A DNA stretch of 35,891 nt from Ruthenibacterium lactatiformans. GTDB lineage: Bacteria > Bacillota > Clostridia > Oscillospirales > Ruminococcaceae. The DNA is taken from assembly GCF_000949455.1 (NCBI RefSeq), contig NZ_JXXK01000036.1, positions 1-35,891 of the forward strand. Direction: 5' to 3'. Position 1 is the first letter of the stretch; each line of letters begins with the position of its first letter. Shown in pieces: positions 15,331 through 23,052 of the stretch. A program made the translations under genes and the position numbers. Below the pieces are notes generated by a model. It did not search any database. It was not told where the DNA came from and was given only the letters and a program-made list of their open reading frames with translations.

Positions 15331-17034
15331 TCAGTCCTTTACCAGGGAAAATGCAGTTACGTCGAACAGGCCGCGGTCCGTCAGGCGCAATTCCGGTATA
15401 ACGGGCAGCGCCAGAAAGGAAAGGCTGGTAAACGGGTCCACATGGTACGGGATACCCATGGCCTTTGCCCGTTCCAGAATGGCGCCCGCTCCGGCCTGTA
15501 TCTCCTCCCACGGGGCGGTGCTCATCAGGCCTCCCACGCGCAGGGGCAGCGCGCCCAGTATTTTTCCGCCGCCGGCCAGCACATATCCGCCGCCGATTTC
15601 TTTCAAATGGTTGATGGCCAGCGCGAGGTCCGCGTCGTTGTCTCCCGCCGCGATGACGTTGTGGCTGTCGTGCGCCACGCTGGTGGCAATGGCTCCGCCT
15701 GTGATGCCGTAGCCCTTCAGCGGGCAAACGGCAACGCCCCCGTTTTTGCCGTGGCGTTCCACCACGCATAGTTTGGTATAAACGGCGTTGGGCCGGAAAA
15801 AGCCGTTTTCCGAAGGAACCTCCTCCACTGCGTGCCGCGTGACGATCTGGTACGGCACCATCTCAATGACATGGGCCGGGCCCGCGACGGGCAGCGCAAG
15901 GTCGGCAGGAGCCACGTTCTCAAAGTGTACCGAATGCAGCAGCGCATCGGGTACGGGGGCGGCGGCAAGGCCTGCAAAGCGCTCCTCCACGGGCCGGCCG
16001 TCCTTGTAAACCGCGCGCACGGTCATCTGCTTGAGGCTGTCCAGCAGGACAAGGTCGGCCCGATAGCCCGCGGCCACGGCGCCCAGGTCCCGCAGGCCGT
16101 ATTCGCGGGCTGCGTTCCAGGTGGCCATTTTGATGGCGGTGACAGGCTTCATGCCCAGGCTGATGGCCTGGCGGACATTCCATCGCAGATGGCCGTCCCG
16201 GGCAATGTCGTCCAGATGCTTGTCGTCGGTGCAGAACAGGAACCGGTCGGCAGGCAGGTCGCTGTCCAGCAGGCCGTTTACAAGCACCGAAAGGTTTTTC
16301 GCAGCGCTGCCCTCGCGAACCAGCACAGCCAGACCCGCGCGCAGCTTTTCGGCGGCCTCTGCAAAGGTGGTGCACTCATGCTCGGTGCGGATGCCCGCGG
16401 CTGCATAGGCCTGCAGCTCTCTGCCAGAAAGGCCGGGAGCGTGGCCGTCGGCCCGCTTTCCCGCATCCGCGGCCAGCGCCAGCTTTTCCAGTACGGTTTG
16501 CCGCGCGGCCAGCACGTCGGGATAACACATCACCTCGCCCAGGCCCAGTACGCGGGGATGCGCCATAAACGGGGCCATGTCTGCGGCGGTGAAATCCGCG
16601 CCGTTTGTTTCAAAGGGGGTGGCGGGCACGCTGGAGGGCAGCATCAGGTACACGTTCAGCGGCAGGTTTTCCGTTGCATCCAGCAGATATTGTACGGCCT
16701 GTGCACCGCATACGTTGACGATCTCATGCGGGTCGGCCACAATGGTGGTGGTGCCGCTGCGGGTAGCGGCGCGGGCGAATTCAAAGGGCGCGGCAAGGCT
16801 GGATTCGATGTGGATGTGCGCGTCGATGAAACCCGGACACAGGAATTTGTCCGTGCAGTCCAGTTCTGTCCGTCCCCGGTAGCTTCCCACGCCCGCAATC
16901 ACGCCGCCCGCCACCGCCACGTCTGCAGTGATGATTTCCTCGGAAAAAACATTGACCACGTTGACGTTTTTGAACACGAGGTCGGCGGGGGCGCGCCCCG
17001 CCGCCACGTCGATGCATGCTTTGTCCGCTTTCAT
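15331..17034 (-). CDS. ade: Adenine deaminase
   Basis: A 567-residue metal-dependent amidohydrolase that converts adenine to hypoxanthine and ammonia in purine salvage. The metal-binding HIHIESS (73-79) follows PGFIDA, DPHEIVNVCG (about 104-113) is typical of Ade, and DDKHLDDIARDGHL marks the C-terminal part of the barrel. The C-terminal domain GGYVLAGGGKILGALPL and the length match Bacillus-type Ade, distinct from adenosine deaminase. An AGGAAAGGCGG region precedes the ATG at 17034. I looked for a purine riboswitch upstream and saw none. The gene leads a two-gene unit with the C_GCAxxG_C_C gene. Confidence 0.95.
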   Translation of the reverse strand: MKADKACIDVAAGRAPADLVFKNVNVVNVFSEEIITADVAVAGGVIAGVGSYRGRTELDCTDKFLCPGFIDAHIHIESSLAAPFEFARAATRSGTTTIVADPHEIVNVCGAQAVQYLLDATENLPLNVYLMLPSSVPATPFETNGADFTAADMAPFMAHPRVLGLGEVMCYPDVLAARQTVLEKLALAADAGKRADGHAPGLSGRELQAYAAAGIRTEHECTTFAEAAEKLRAGLAVLVREGSAAKNLSVLVNGLLDSDLPADRFLFCTDDKHLDDIARDGHLRWNVRQAISLGMKPVTAIKMATWNAAREYGLRDLGAVAAGYRADLVLLDSLKQMTVRAVYKDGRPVEERFAGLAAAPVPDALLHSVHFENVAPADLALPVAGPAHVIEMVPYQIVTRHAVEEVPSENGFFRPNAVYTKLCVVERHGKNGGVAVCPLKGYGITGGAIATSVAHDSHNVIAAGDNDADLALAINHLKEIGGGYVLAGGGKILGALPLRVGGLMSTAPWEEIQAGAGAILERAKAMGIPYHVDPFTSLSFLALPVIPELRLTDRGLFDVTAFSLVKD

Positions 17035-17068
17035 TGTCCGGCCGCCTTTCCTGTTTTTGGTTTTTACC

Positions 17069-17084
17069 AGTATACTACATTATA
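17069..17084 (-). promoter_or_regulatory. Possible promoter -10 elements for ade
   Basis: On the minus strand TATAAT (17079-17084) and TATACT (17069-17074) lie within 60 bases of the ade start. No convincing -35 box sits 16-18 bases upstream of either, so the exact promoter is uncertain. Confidence 0.3.
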
Positions 17085-17146
17085 TAAAAAACGAAAAGGG
17101 CTCCGGCACATTCGCGCAGGCAGGACGCTCTGCGCTTCCCCGCCCA

Positions 17147-17176
17147 AAAACAAAAAGCCCGCTGAAAGCGGGCTTT
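17147..17176 (-). terminator. Terminator of the 57-residue small-protein gene
   Basis: AAAGCCCGCT and AGCGGGCTTT pair around a three-base loop, and on the minus strand the hairpin runs into TTTTTGTTTTT. It lies about 46 bases after the small gene's stop. Confidence 0.85.
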
Positions 17177-17222
17177 CGGCTCTGCATCCTGTCAAATTTT
17201 TGTACGCAGTGGTATGGCCGCG

Positions 17223-17396
17223 TCAGAGCGCGGCCTTGAGCCGCCGGGCCAGCCGCATCAGCAGTGTGGGATTCCGGCGGTAATAATCCGCCCACCAGGC
17301 CTTTTCGGCGCGCTTGTCATAGGGAAGACGGCTGTACGGCTGGGTGCGGGGATATGCGCGTTCATACTCGCAGTTGAGACGAGGGTCCATTTGCAT
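17223..17396 (-). CDS. 57-residue basic small protein, function unknown
   Basis: A short gene with complete expression signals: a promoter at 17529-17557, a 126-base structured leader, AAAGGAGG nine bases before the ATG at 17396, and a terminator at 17147. The product starts MQMDPRLNCEYERAYP, has an aromatic centre (KAWWADYYRRNP) and ends in a basic amphipathic helix (LLMRLARRLKAAL). It has one cysteine, no signal peptide and no membrane segment. I do not recognise the family. The basic tail could bind nucleic acid or a membrane surface. It stands between ade and the heat-shock operon, transcribed divergently from the latter. Confidence 0.72.
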   Translation of the reverse strand: MQMDPRLNCEYERAYPRTQPYSRLPYDKRAEKAWWADYYRRNPTLLMRLARRLKAAL

Positions 17397-17438
17397 GAAA
17401 ACAAGCCTCCTTTTTGAGGCCGCCCGGCACCGGGCGGC
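17397..17438 (-). promoter_or_regulatory. Paired leader hairpins that cover the small gene's ribosome binding site
   Basis: In transcript order, a perfect 9-bp stem GCCGCCCGG/CCGGGCGGC (17419-17438) is followed at once by GCCTC-AAAAAG-GAGGC, whose loop and 3' arm hold the AAGGAGG. The two stems share bases at their junction, so forming the first favours opening the second. This is an arrangement suited to translational control. Confidence 0.5.
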
Positions 17439-17528
17439 ACAGTTGCGTGCAGAGCGTTTTGCGGGATGTGTTATTCTATTTTATGCCCCCGACGGGGACG
17501 GTGTGAGCTTCCGTTCCTTTCCGCTTTC

Positions 17529-17557
17529 AGTATATCATGTCCGCCAGTGAACGACAA
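17529..17557 (-). promoter_or_regulatory. Promoter of the 57-residue small-protein gene
   Basis: On the minus strand TTGTCG (17552-17557), a 17-base spacer and TATACT (17529-17534). Transcription would start near 17522, giving a leader of about 126 bases to the ATG at 17396. Confidence 0.65.
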
Positions 17558-17721
17558 TATACCGTTTGCACGAAAGCGCGGCCATTGCTTACAGCAACCT
17601 GCCGGAACGGTTTTTCCGGCGAATACACCTGTGTGCCGCGTGCCCTCATGCTGCGGTTTTTGCCGCAGTTGTGACGAAATTGTAAAAGTTGAAAAAATTC
17701 GCGCATTTTGCCCCGCAGGGC
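17558..17721. other. Divergent intergenic region with two T-loop hairpins
   Basis: No gene is visible between the divergent promoters. Two hairpins stand out: GCCGGAA-N6-TTCCGGC (17601-17620) and CTGCGG-TTTTTG-CCGCAG (17651-17668). Neither is followed by a T run. They may be remnants of terminators or spacer structure. Confidence 0.4.
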
Positions 17722-17749
17722 TTGACATACTAAAAAAGTGTTGTAAAAT
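17722..17749 (+). promoter_or_regulatory. Promoter of the hrcA-grpE-dnaK-dnaJ operon
   Basis: TTGACA (17722-17727) and TAAAAT (17744-17749) are 16 bases apart. The CIRCE operator begins five bases after the -10 box, covering the start site. Confidence 0.87.
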
Positions 17750-17753
17750 AAAT

Positions 17754-17780
17754 TTAGCACTCGAACAGATAGAGTGCTAA
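17754..17780. promoter_or_regulatory. CIRCE element (HrcA operator)
   Basis: TTAGCACTC, nine bases, GAGTGCTAA: an exact match to the CIRCE consensus. HrcA binds it at normal temperature and is released on heat shock when GroE is titrated by unfolded protein. It overlaps the transcription start of the operon. Confidence 0.98.
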
Positions 17781-17815
17781 ACAGCAAGAGAGGAAAGGTG
17801 GTGTGGGCGGTGCCG

Positions 17816-18835
17816 ATGGACGATCGGAAACGGCGTGTGCTGCGAGCGATCGTAACACTGTATGGCGCGGACGGAGAGCCGGTTGGCAGCGGTCTGCTGG
17901 CCGAACAGTTCGGACATGCGGTGTCCAGCGCCACGCTGCGCAACGAAATGGCCGCGCTGACAAAGCTGGGCCTTCTGGAGCAGCCCCACACCAGCGCCGG
18001 GCGCGTGCCCAGCGCCAAGGGCTACCGCTACTACATCGACAATCTTCTGGATACAGGTGCCCGCCTTCCCGCTGAGGAAAAACGGCAGATCGACCTTTTG
18101 TTCCGCGAGATGGACTACGACCCCGAACGTCTGGCCGAAAGCGCCGCAAGGGCTTTGGCGGACCTGACGGGCTACTGTGTCGTGGCTACAACGCCCAAAA
18201 GCGAGGACCTGTGCATCGCCCATTATGAGGTGATGCAGGTGGGCCGCTACACGGCGGCGGTGCTGGCCGTCACCAATGCGGGCGGTGTGCGCACGCGCAC
18301 GGCAAAGCTGGATTTCGCGCTGCGGCCCGGCGACGCCCAGCGGCTGTCCCAAGCGCTGAACACCTACCTTACCTTCCGCAGCGCGGCCGACGTGCGCGAG
18401 GAACAGATGCGTACCGCAGCACAGAGCCTGGGCAGTGCGGTATATTACCCGGTGCTTTCGGCGGCGGTGACGCTGCTGCGGGAAGCGGGACGGCCCAATG
18501 TATATCTGGAGGGCCAGCAGAACCTGCTGAATTATGCCGAGCTTGCGGACAGCTTCCGCACGCTGATGGAATTCTTCAGCGACACAGAAGCCGTCAAGCG
18601 CTACGTCAGCCCCAAGAGCGAGCGCACCACGGTGCTGCTGGGCGACGAACTGCCCGAGTACCGCATGCCGGGCTTCTGCATCATGACGAAGCGCTATCTC
18701 GCGGGAGGCGGGCTGACGGGGGCCATCGGCATCGTAGGTCCAACGCGCATGCCCTACCGGGAAACGATCCCGCGGCTTGAATATTTCGCATTGCTGCTCG
18801 GCGAATGCATGTCGGGCAGGGTGCAGGAGGAGTAG
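17816..18835 (+). CDS. hrcA: Heat-inducible transcription repressor HrcA
   Basis: A 339-residue repressor of class I heat-shock genes. The N-terminal winged helix ends in the family motif SSATLRNEMAALTKLGLLEQ, followed by HTSAGRVPSAKGYRYYID, and the C-terminal part carries GPTRMPYRETIPRLEYFA. The ATG at 17816 gives the usual MxxRKRRVL start. In-frame GTG codons at 17798 and 17801 lie closer to the GAGAGG at 17788 and are possible alternatives. It is the first gene of the operon, directly behind the CIRCE element, so it controls itself. Its stop is 4 bases before grpE. Confidence 0.96.
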   Translation: MDDRKRRVLRAIVTLYGADGEPVGSGLLAEQFGHAVSSATLRNEMAALTKLGLLEQPHTSAGRVPSAKGYRYYIDNLLDTGARLPAEEKRQIDLLFREMDYDPERLAESAARALADLTGYCVVATTPKSEDLCIAHYEVMQVGRYTAAVLAVTNAGGVRTRTAKLDFALRPGDAQRLSQALNTYLTFRSAADVREEQMRTAAQSLGSAVYYPVLSAAVTLLREAGRPNVYLEGQQNLLNYAELADSFRTLMEFFSDTEAVKRYVSPKSERTTVLLGDELPEYRMPGFCIMTKRYLAGGGLTGAIGIVGPTRMPYRETIPRLEYFALLLGECMSGRVQEE

Positions 18836-18839
18836 CAAC

Positions 18840-19454
18840 ATGGCAGACACGGAAAAAGACGTGAACCGCGCGGCCGCCGCGCCGCAGGAGGAAGCGTCCG
18901 CCGCGCAGGCGGCGCCCGAGGCACCGCAGCCTGAAACGCAGGATGCAGAAAAGACGGAAAAAAAGGAAAAGCATACAGAAGGCAAGGCGCATGCCGAGCT
19001 GGCCGCACTGAAAACCAAGCTGGAGCAGGCTGAAAAAAAGCTGGCCGAAACGAAAGACACGCTGCTGCGCACCGCCGCGGAATATGAAAACTTCCGCAAG
19101 CGCAGCGCCAGGGAGCACGATGCCGCGTTCGACAACGGCGTGAGCTTCGCGGTGAACACGCTGCTGCCCGTGCTGGACACGCTGGAGATCGCCGCCGACG
19201 CGCCCACCGCGGACGAGAGCTATAAAAAGGGCGTGACCATGACGCTGGACAAATGCCGCGAGGCGTTCGGCAAAATGGGTGTCAGCGAGATCGAGGCGCA
19301 GGGCAAGCCCTTCGACCCCGAGCTGCACGCAGCCGTGCTGCAGCAGCCCTCTACCGACGACATGCCCAGCGGCACCGTCACGCAGGTGATGCAGAAAGGT
19401 TATCTGCTCCACGACAAGGTCATCCGCCACGCGGCCGTGGCTGTGGCCGAATAG
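18840..19454 (+). CDS. grpE: Nucleotide exchange factor GrpE
   Basis: A 204-residue co-chaperone that releases ADP from DnaK. A charged, Ala/Glu/Gln-rich disordered head (1-55) leads into the long coiled coil (about 57-90, ELAALKTKLEQAEKKLAETKD in part) and the beta domain at the C-terminus. RTAAEYENFRKR and KPFDPELHAAVLQQPS are the family signatures. GCAGGAGG overlapping the hrcA stop serves as ribosome binding site for the ATG at 18840. Co-transcribed with hrcA; a 93-base gap with a small hairpin separates it from dnaK. Confidence 0.96.
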   Translation: MADTEKDVNRAAAAPQEEASAAQAAPEAPQPETQDAEKTEKKEKHTEGKAHAELAALKTKLEQAEKKLAETKDTLLRTAAEYENFRKRSAREHDAAFDNGVSFAVNTLLPVLDTLEIAADAPTADESYKKGVTMTLDKCREAFGKMGVSEIEAQGKPFDPELHAAVLQQPSTDDMPSGTVTQVMQKGYLLHDKVIRHAAVAVAE

Positions 19455-19465
19455 GCTGACATCTC

Positions 19466-19483
19466 AAAGCCGAAAGGCTTTTT
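19466..19483 (+). other. Small hairpin in the grpE-dnaK gap
   Basis: AAAGCC-GAAA-GGCTTT followed by TT is a six-pair stem with a stable GAAA tetraloop, 11 bases after the grpE stop. It is weak for a terminator and could be an mRNA processing or attenuation site that sets the dnaK to grpE ratio. Confidence 0.4.
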
Positions 19484-19547
19484 GATATAAATTCAGAAAT
19501 CACCACATATATTCACCGAGTTTTGATAAAAGAGGAGTCTGAGAGTT

Positions 19548-21383
19548 ATGAGCAAGATTATTGGTATCGACCTTGGCACCACAAACAGCTGTGTTGCCGT
19601 CATCGAGGGCGGCGAGCCCGTCGTCATCGCCAACGCCGAGGGCGCGCGTACCACGCCGTCCGTCGTGGGCTTCACCAAAACAGGCGAGCGCCTGGTGGGC
19701 CAGGTGGCAAAGCGCCAGGCCATCACCAACCCCGACCGTACCATCGCTTCCATCAAGCGCCATATGGGCACGGACTATAAAGTGGACATCGACGGCAAGA
19801 AATACACCCCGCAGGAGATCAGCGCCATGATTTTGGCCAAGCTGAAAGCGGACGCCGAGAGCTATCTGGGCGAAAAGGTCACCGAGGCGGTCATCACCGT
19901 ACCGGCGTACTTCAACGACAGCCAGCGCCAGGCCACCAAGGATGCCGGCGCCATCGCCGGCCTGGAGGTCAAGCGCATCATCAACGAGCCGACGGCCGCG
20001 GCCCTTGCCTACGGCGCGGACAAAGAGGACGACCAGAAGATCATGGTCTACGACCTTGGCGGCGGTACGTTCGACGTCTCCATCATCGAGATGGGCGACG
20101 GCGTCACCGAAGTGCTTGCCACTGCGGGCGATACGCATCTGGGCGGCGATGACTTTGACAAGCGCATCATCGACTGGCTGGCCGATGAGTTCCAGAAAGA
20201 GAACGGCGTGGACCTGCGCAAGGACAAAATGGCCGCGCAGCGCCTGAAGGAGGCCGCCGAAAAGGCCAAGATCGAGCTGTCCGGCGTGGCCAGCACGGCC
20301 ATCAACCTGCCGTTCATCACGGCGGACGCCAACGGCCCGAAGCATCTGGATACCACGCTGACACGCGCCAAATTCAACGAGCTGACCGCAGACCTGGTGG
20401 AGCGTACGATGGGCCCGACGCGCCAGGCGCTGAAGGACGCGGGCCTGCAGCCCGGCGACCTGCATAAGGTGCTGCTGGTGGGCGGCTCCACCCGTATCCC
20501 GGCCGTGCAGGAGGCTGTGAAGAACTTCATGAAGACCGAGCCCAGCAAGGGCATCAACCCGGACGAGTGCGTCGCCATCGGCGCGGCCATCCAGGGCGGC
20601 GTGCTGGGCGGCGACGTCAAGGGCCTGCTGCTGCTGGACGTTACACCTCTTTCCCTGGGCATTGAGACCATGGGCGGCGTATGCACCCGCATCATCGAGC
20701 GCAACACCACCGTGCCCACGAAGAAGAGCCAGATCTTCTCCACCGCGGCCGACAACCAGCCCTCCGTTGAGGTCAACGTTCTGCAGGGCGAGCGCGAATT
20801 CGCGCGGGACAACAAATCTTTAGGCACCTTCCATCTGGACGGTATCGCTCCGGCGCCCCGCGGCGTGCCGCAGATCGAAGTCACCTTTGACATTGACGCC
20901 AACGGTATTGTGAATGTTTCCGCCAAGGATCTGGGCACCGGCAAGGAGCAGCATATCACCATCACCTCCTCCACCAACATGAGCAAGGAGGATGTGGAAA
21001 AGGCCGTGAAGGAAGCTGAGCAGTATGCGGCCGAGGATAAGAAGAAGCGCGAGGAAGTGGATATCCGCAACGGCGCCGACCAGATGGTGTTCCAGACCGA
21101 AAAGGCCATGGGAGAATTCGGCGACAAGGTGTCTGAAAGCGAGAAAACCGAGGTGAACGCGAAGCTGGAGGCGCTGAAGGAAGCGCTGAAGGGCAGCGAT
21201 ATCGAGGCCATCAAGGCGAAGCAGGAGGACCTGCAGAAGGCGTTCTACGCCATCAGCGAGAAGGTCTATAAGGACGCGGCGGCGGCCGGGCAGGCCGCCG
21301 GCCCCGACATGGGCGGCCAGCCCGCGGGCGGCGGCAACGGCGGCGACGACAACGTCGTGGACGCCGAGTACAAGGAAGTGTAA
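19548..21383 (+). CDS. dnaK: Chaperone protein DnaK (Hsp70)
   Basis: A 611-residue Hsp70. The ATPase domain (about 1-365) starts with IGIDLGTTNSCVAV and contains the phosphate-2 motif VYDLGGGTFDVSI and VLLVGGSTRIPAVQ. The linker VKGLLLLDVTPLSLGIE leads to the substrate-binding domain. The C-terminal tail is Gly/Asn/Ala-rich and ends DAEYKEV, the usual Gram-positive end. It lacks the insertion near residue 80 of Gram-negative DnaK, as expected for Bacillota. An AGAGGAG box precedes the ATG. Part of the CIRCE operon. Confidence 0.98.
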   Translation: MSKIIGIDLGTTNSCVAVIEGGEPVVIANAEGARTTPSVVGFTKTGERLVGQVAKRQAITNPDRTIASIKRHMGTDYKVDIDGKKYTPQEISAMILAKLKADAESYLGEKVTEAVITVPAYFNDSQRQATKDAGAIAGLEVKRIINEPTAAALAYGADKEDDQKIMVYDLGGGTFDVSIIEMGDGVTEVLATAGDTHLGGDDFDKRIIDWLADEFQKENGVDLRKDKMAAQRLKEAAEKAKIELSGVASTAINLPFITADANGPKHLDTTLTRAKFNELTADLVERTMGPTRQALKDAGLQPGDLHKVLLVGGSTRIPAVQEAVKNFMKTEPSKGINPDECVAIGAAIQGGVLGGDVKGLLLLDVTPLSLGIETMGGVCTRIIERNTTVPTKKSQIFSTAADNQPSVEVNVLQGEREFARDNKSLGTFHLDGIAPAPRGVPQIEVTFDIDANGIVNVSAKDLGTGKEQHITITSSTNMSKEDVEKAVKEAEQYAAEDKKKREEVDIRNGADQMVFQTEKAMGEFGDKVSESEKTEVNAKLEALKEALKGSDIEAIKAKQEDLQKAFYAISEKVYKDAAAAGQAAGPDMGGQPAGGGNGGDDNVVDAEYKEV

Positions 21384-21587
21384 GCACCCCCGGCGGGTGC
21401 GCGGAAGAGGGACAGCCGTGCAAAGCGGCTGTCCCAAACCGCTTTTGCGGGGGCGCGGCTTTACAATGCGCCGCGCCTCTGTTACAATATGGGAGCTGAA
21501 CGGGAGGCCCCGCGTTCAGCCGCACACGGCGGACCAAGACGGACCGCCGCGTGCCCACTTCTGAAGAAATCAAGGTGAGAAAGTACA
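21384..21587 (+). other. dnaK-dnaJ intergenic region with stem-loops
   Basis: Three consecutive hairpins are visible: GGGACAGCCG/CGGCTGTCCC (21409-21435), CCGC-TTTT-GCGG (21439-21450 region) and GGCGCGGC/GCCGCGCC (21442-21467), of which the last two overlap. None has a T run. TACAAT (21483-21488) could be a -10 box for a separate dnaJ promoter, but no -35 is present. The structures may reduce read-through or process the mRNA so that dnaJ is made at lower level. Confidence 0.45.
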
Positions 21588-22748
21588 ATGGCAGATAAAC
21601 GCGATTATTACGAGGTACTCGGCGTGCCCAAAACGGCCTCGGACGACGAGATCAAGAGCGCCTACCGCAAACTCGCGAAAAAATATCACCCGGACCTGAA
21701 CCCCGGCGACAAGGCCGCTGAGGAAAAGTTCAAAGAGGTGGGCGAGGCATACGAGATCCTCAGCGATAAAGATAAACGCGCCCGGTATGACCAATTTGGC
21801 CATGCAGGCGTAGACCCCAACTACGGCGCGGGCGCGGGCGGCGGGTTCGGCGGTGGCTTTGGCGGCGGCGTGGACTTGGGCGACCTGTTCGGCGACTTGT
21901 TCGGCGGCGGCTTCGGCGGCTTTGGCGGCGGGCGCCGCGCCAACCCAAATGCGCCGCGCAAGGGCGGCGATATTCGCGTCAGCCTGGTGCTCAGCTTTAT
22001 GGAGGCCGTCCACGGCTGCACCAAAACCGTCAGCGTCAACCGGCAGGACACCTGCCCTGAATGCGGCGGCACGGGCGCGGCCAAGGGAACCAGCCCCGAG
22101 ACATGCCCGGACTGCCACGGCTCCGGCTATGTGACGGTGCAGCAGCGCACGCCTTTTGGCGTAATGCAGAGCTCGCAGCCCTGCTCACGCTGCGGCGGCA
22201 AGGGAAAGATCATCAAATCCCCGTGCTCCAAGTGCCACGGCAGCGGCAAGACCTCCAGCACAAAGCGTGTTGAGGTAAAGGTGCCCGCGGGTATCGACGA
22301 CGATCAAAGCATGCGCCTGACAGGTCTGGGCGACGCGGGCCTCAACGGCGGGCCCAGCGGCGACCTGATTGTGATCGTGACGGTGCGCCCGGACGCCATG
22401 TTCGAGCGCGACCGCTTCGACGTACATGTCACAGTGCCGGTCACGTACAGCCAGGCCGTTCTGGGCGCGGAGGTGGTGGTGCCCACCATCGACGGCAAGG
22501 TACAGTACACGGTGCCGGAAGGGACACAGAGCGGCACCACGTTCCGCCTGCGGGGCAAGGGCATCCAGTATGTCAACGGCCGCGGCCGGGGCGACCAATA
22601 TGTTAAGGTCGTGGTGGAGATCCCCAAGAAGCTGACAAAGACCCAGCGCGATGCGCTGAAGAAATTTGAGGATACGCTCAAGGACGATAACTACGAACAG
22701 CGCAAGGGCTTTTTCAAAAGCCTGCGGGATAAATTTGAAAACGGCTGA
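21588..22748 (+). CDS. dnaJ: Chaperone protein DnaJ (Hsp40, type I)
   Basis: A 386-residue type I J-protein that delivers substrates to DnaK and stimulates its ATPase. The J domain (1-70) has HPD at 34-36, followed by a Gly/Phe-rich stretch (about 82-125) that is unusually long and almost pure Gly/Phe/Asp/Leu. The zinc-binding domain has all four CxxCxGxG repeats: CPECGGTG, CPDCHGSG, CSRCGGKG and CSKCHGSG. The C-terminal substrate domain follows. Last gene of the heat-shock operon, ended by a strong terminator. Confidence 0.97.
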   Translation: MADKRDYYEVLGVPKTASDDEIKSAYRKLAKKYHPDLNPGDKAAEEKFKEVGEAYEILSDKDKRARYDQFGHAGVDPNYGAGAGGGFGGGFGGGVDLGDLFGDLFGGGFGGFGGGRRANPNAPRKGGDIRVSLVLSFMEAVHGCTKTVSVNRQDTCPECGGTGAAKGTSPETCPDCHGSGYVTVQQRTPFGVMQSSQPCSRCGGKGKIIKSPCSKCHGSGKTSSTKRVEVKVPAGIDDDQSMRLTGLGDAGLNGGPSGDLIVIVTVRPDAMFERDRFDVHVTVPVTYSQAVLGAEVVVPTIDGKVQYTVPEGTQSGTTFRLRGKGIQYVNGRGRGDQYVKVVVEIPKKLTKTQRDALKKFEDTLKDDNYEQRKGFFKSLRDKFENG

Positions 22749-22758
22749 GTCCGGTACG

Positions 22759-22790
22759 GGCGGCGCGGGATATTCCCGTGCCGCCTTTTT
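22759..22790 (+). terminator. Terminator of the hrcA-grpE-dnaK-dnaJ operon
   Basis: A 12-bp stem (22759-22770 with 22774-22785, one G-U pair) with a TAT loop runs directly into TTTTT, 11 bases after the dnaJ stop. Confidence 0.93.
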
Positions 22791-22827
22791 GTGTGAAATT
22801 TACGGCGGCATGCAAACTCTGCGCGGT

Positions 22828-22884
22828 TCGTGTTATAATAACCTTAAGCCTGCCGCTTGCGCGGCCGCGCGTGTGCGCAGCACA
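22828..22884 (+). repeat. 57-bp direct repeat, copy 1
   Basis: Identical to 22973-23029 except for one base (T at 22851, C at 22996). It begins TCGTGTTATAATAACC, carrying a TATAAT box, includes the palindrome GCGCGGCCGCGC, and ends in a GCGTGTGC-GCA-GCACACGC hairpin that extends three bases past the repeat. Confidence 0.9.
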
Positions 22885-22928
22885 CGCTGATGCGCCGGCG
22901 CGCATGGGCTTGAGAACATTGAAACACG

Positions 22929-22953
22929 CAAAACCGCAGCAGGCGCGGTTTTG
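22929..22953 (+). other. Terminator-like hairpin between the two repeat copies
   Basis: CAAAACCGC and GCGGTTTTG form a perfect 9-bp stem with a 7-base loop, followed by TTGTGG. With the TATAAT box of repeat copy 1 upstream, this could bound a transcript of about 110 bases. The U tract is inside the stem, so termination would be inefficient. Confidence 0.45.
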
Positions 22954-22972
22954 TTGTGGCCGCTTCGCGCCG

Positions 22973-23029
22973 TCGTGTTATAATAACCTTAAGCCCGCCG
23001 CTTGCGCGGCCGCGCGTGTGCGCAGCACA
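22973..23029 (+). repeat. 57-bp direct repeat, copy 2
   Basis: Second copy, 145 bases downstream of the first. Its TATAAT is at 22979-22984 and it ends 23 bases before the PPK2 start codon. The terminal hairpin is shortened because the flank after GCACA is AAAAA. It probably supplies the PPK2 promoter; the -35 box is poor in both copies. Confidence 0.9.
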
Positions 23030-23052
23030 AAAAAGGCAGGGAGCTGAAATAA

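Noticed and set aside
17035..17150. Possible purine riboswitch before ade
   Set aside because: The conserved loop sequences of the purine aptamer are not present; the region is short and mostly AT-rich promoter-like sequence.
15832..17283. A 483-codon open frame opposite adenine deaminase
   Set aside because: Antisense shadow of ade; composition (His/Gly/Gln/Val-rich) is what the complementary strand of this gene gives, with no family resemblance.
20048..21214. A 388-codon open frame opposite dnaK
   Set aside because: Known kind of antisense open frame over dnaK genes, Ser-rich and without start signals; the sense gene explains the sequence.
22828..23029. CRISPR-like interpretation of the repeated 57-bp segment
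   Set aside because: Only two copies, one spacer of 88 bases and no cas genes; the repeats contain promoter-like sequence instead.
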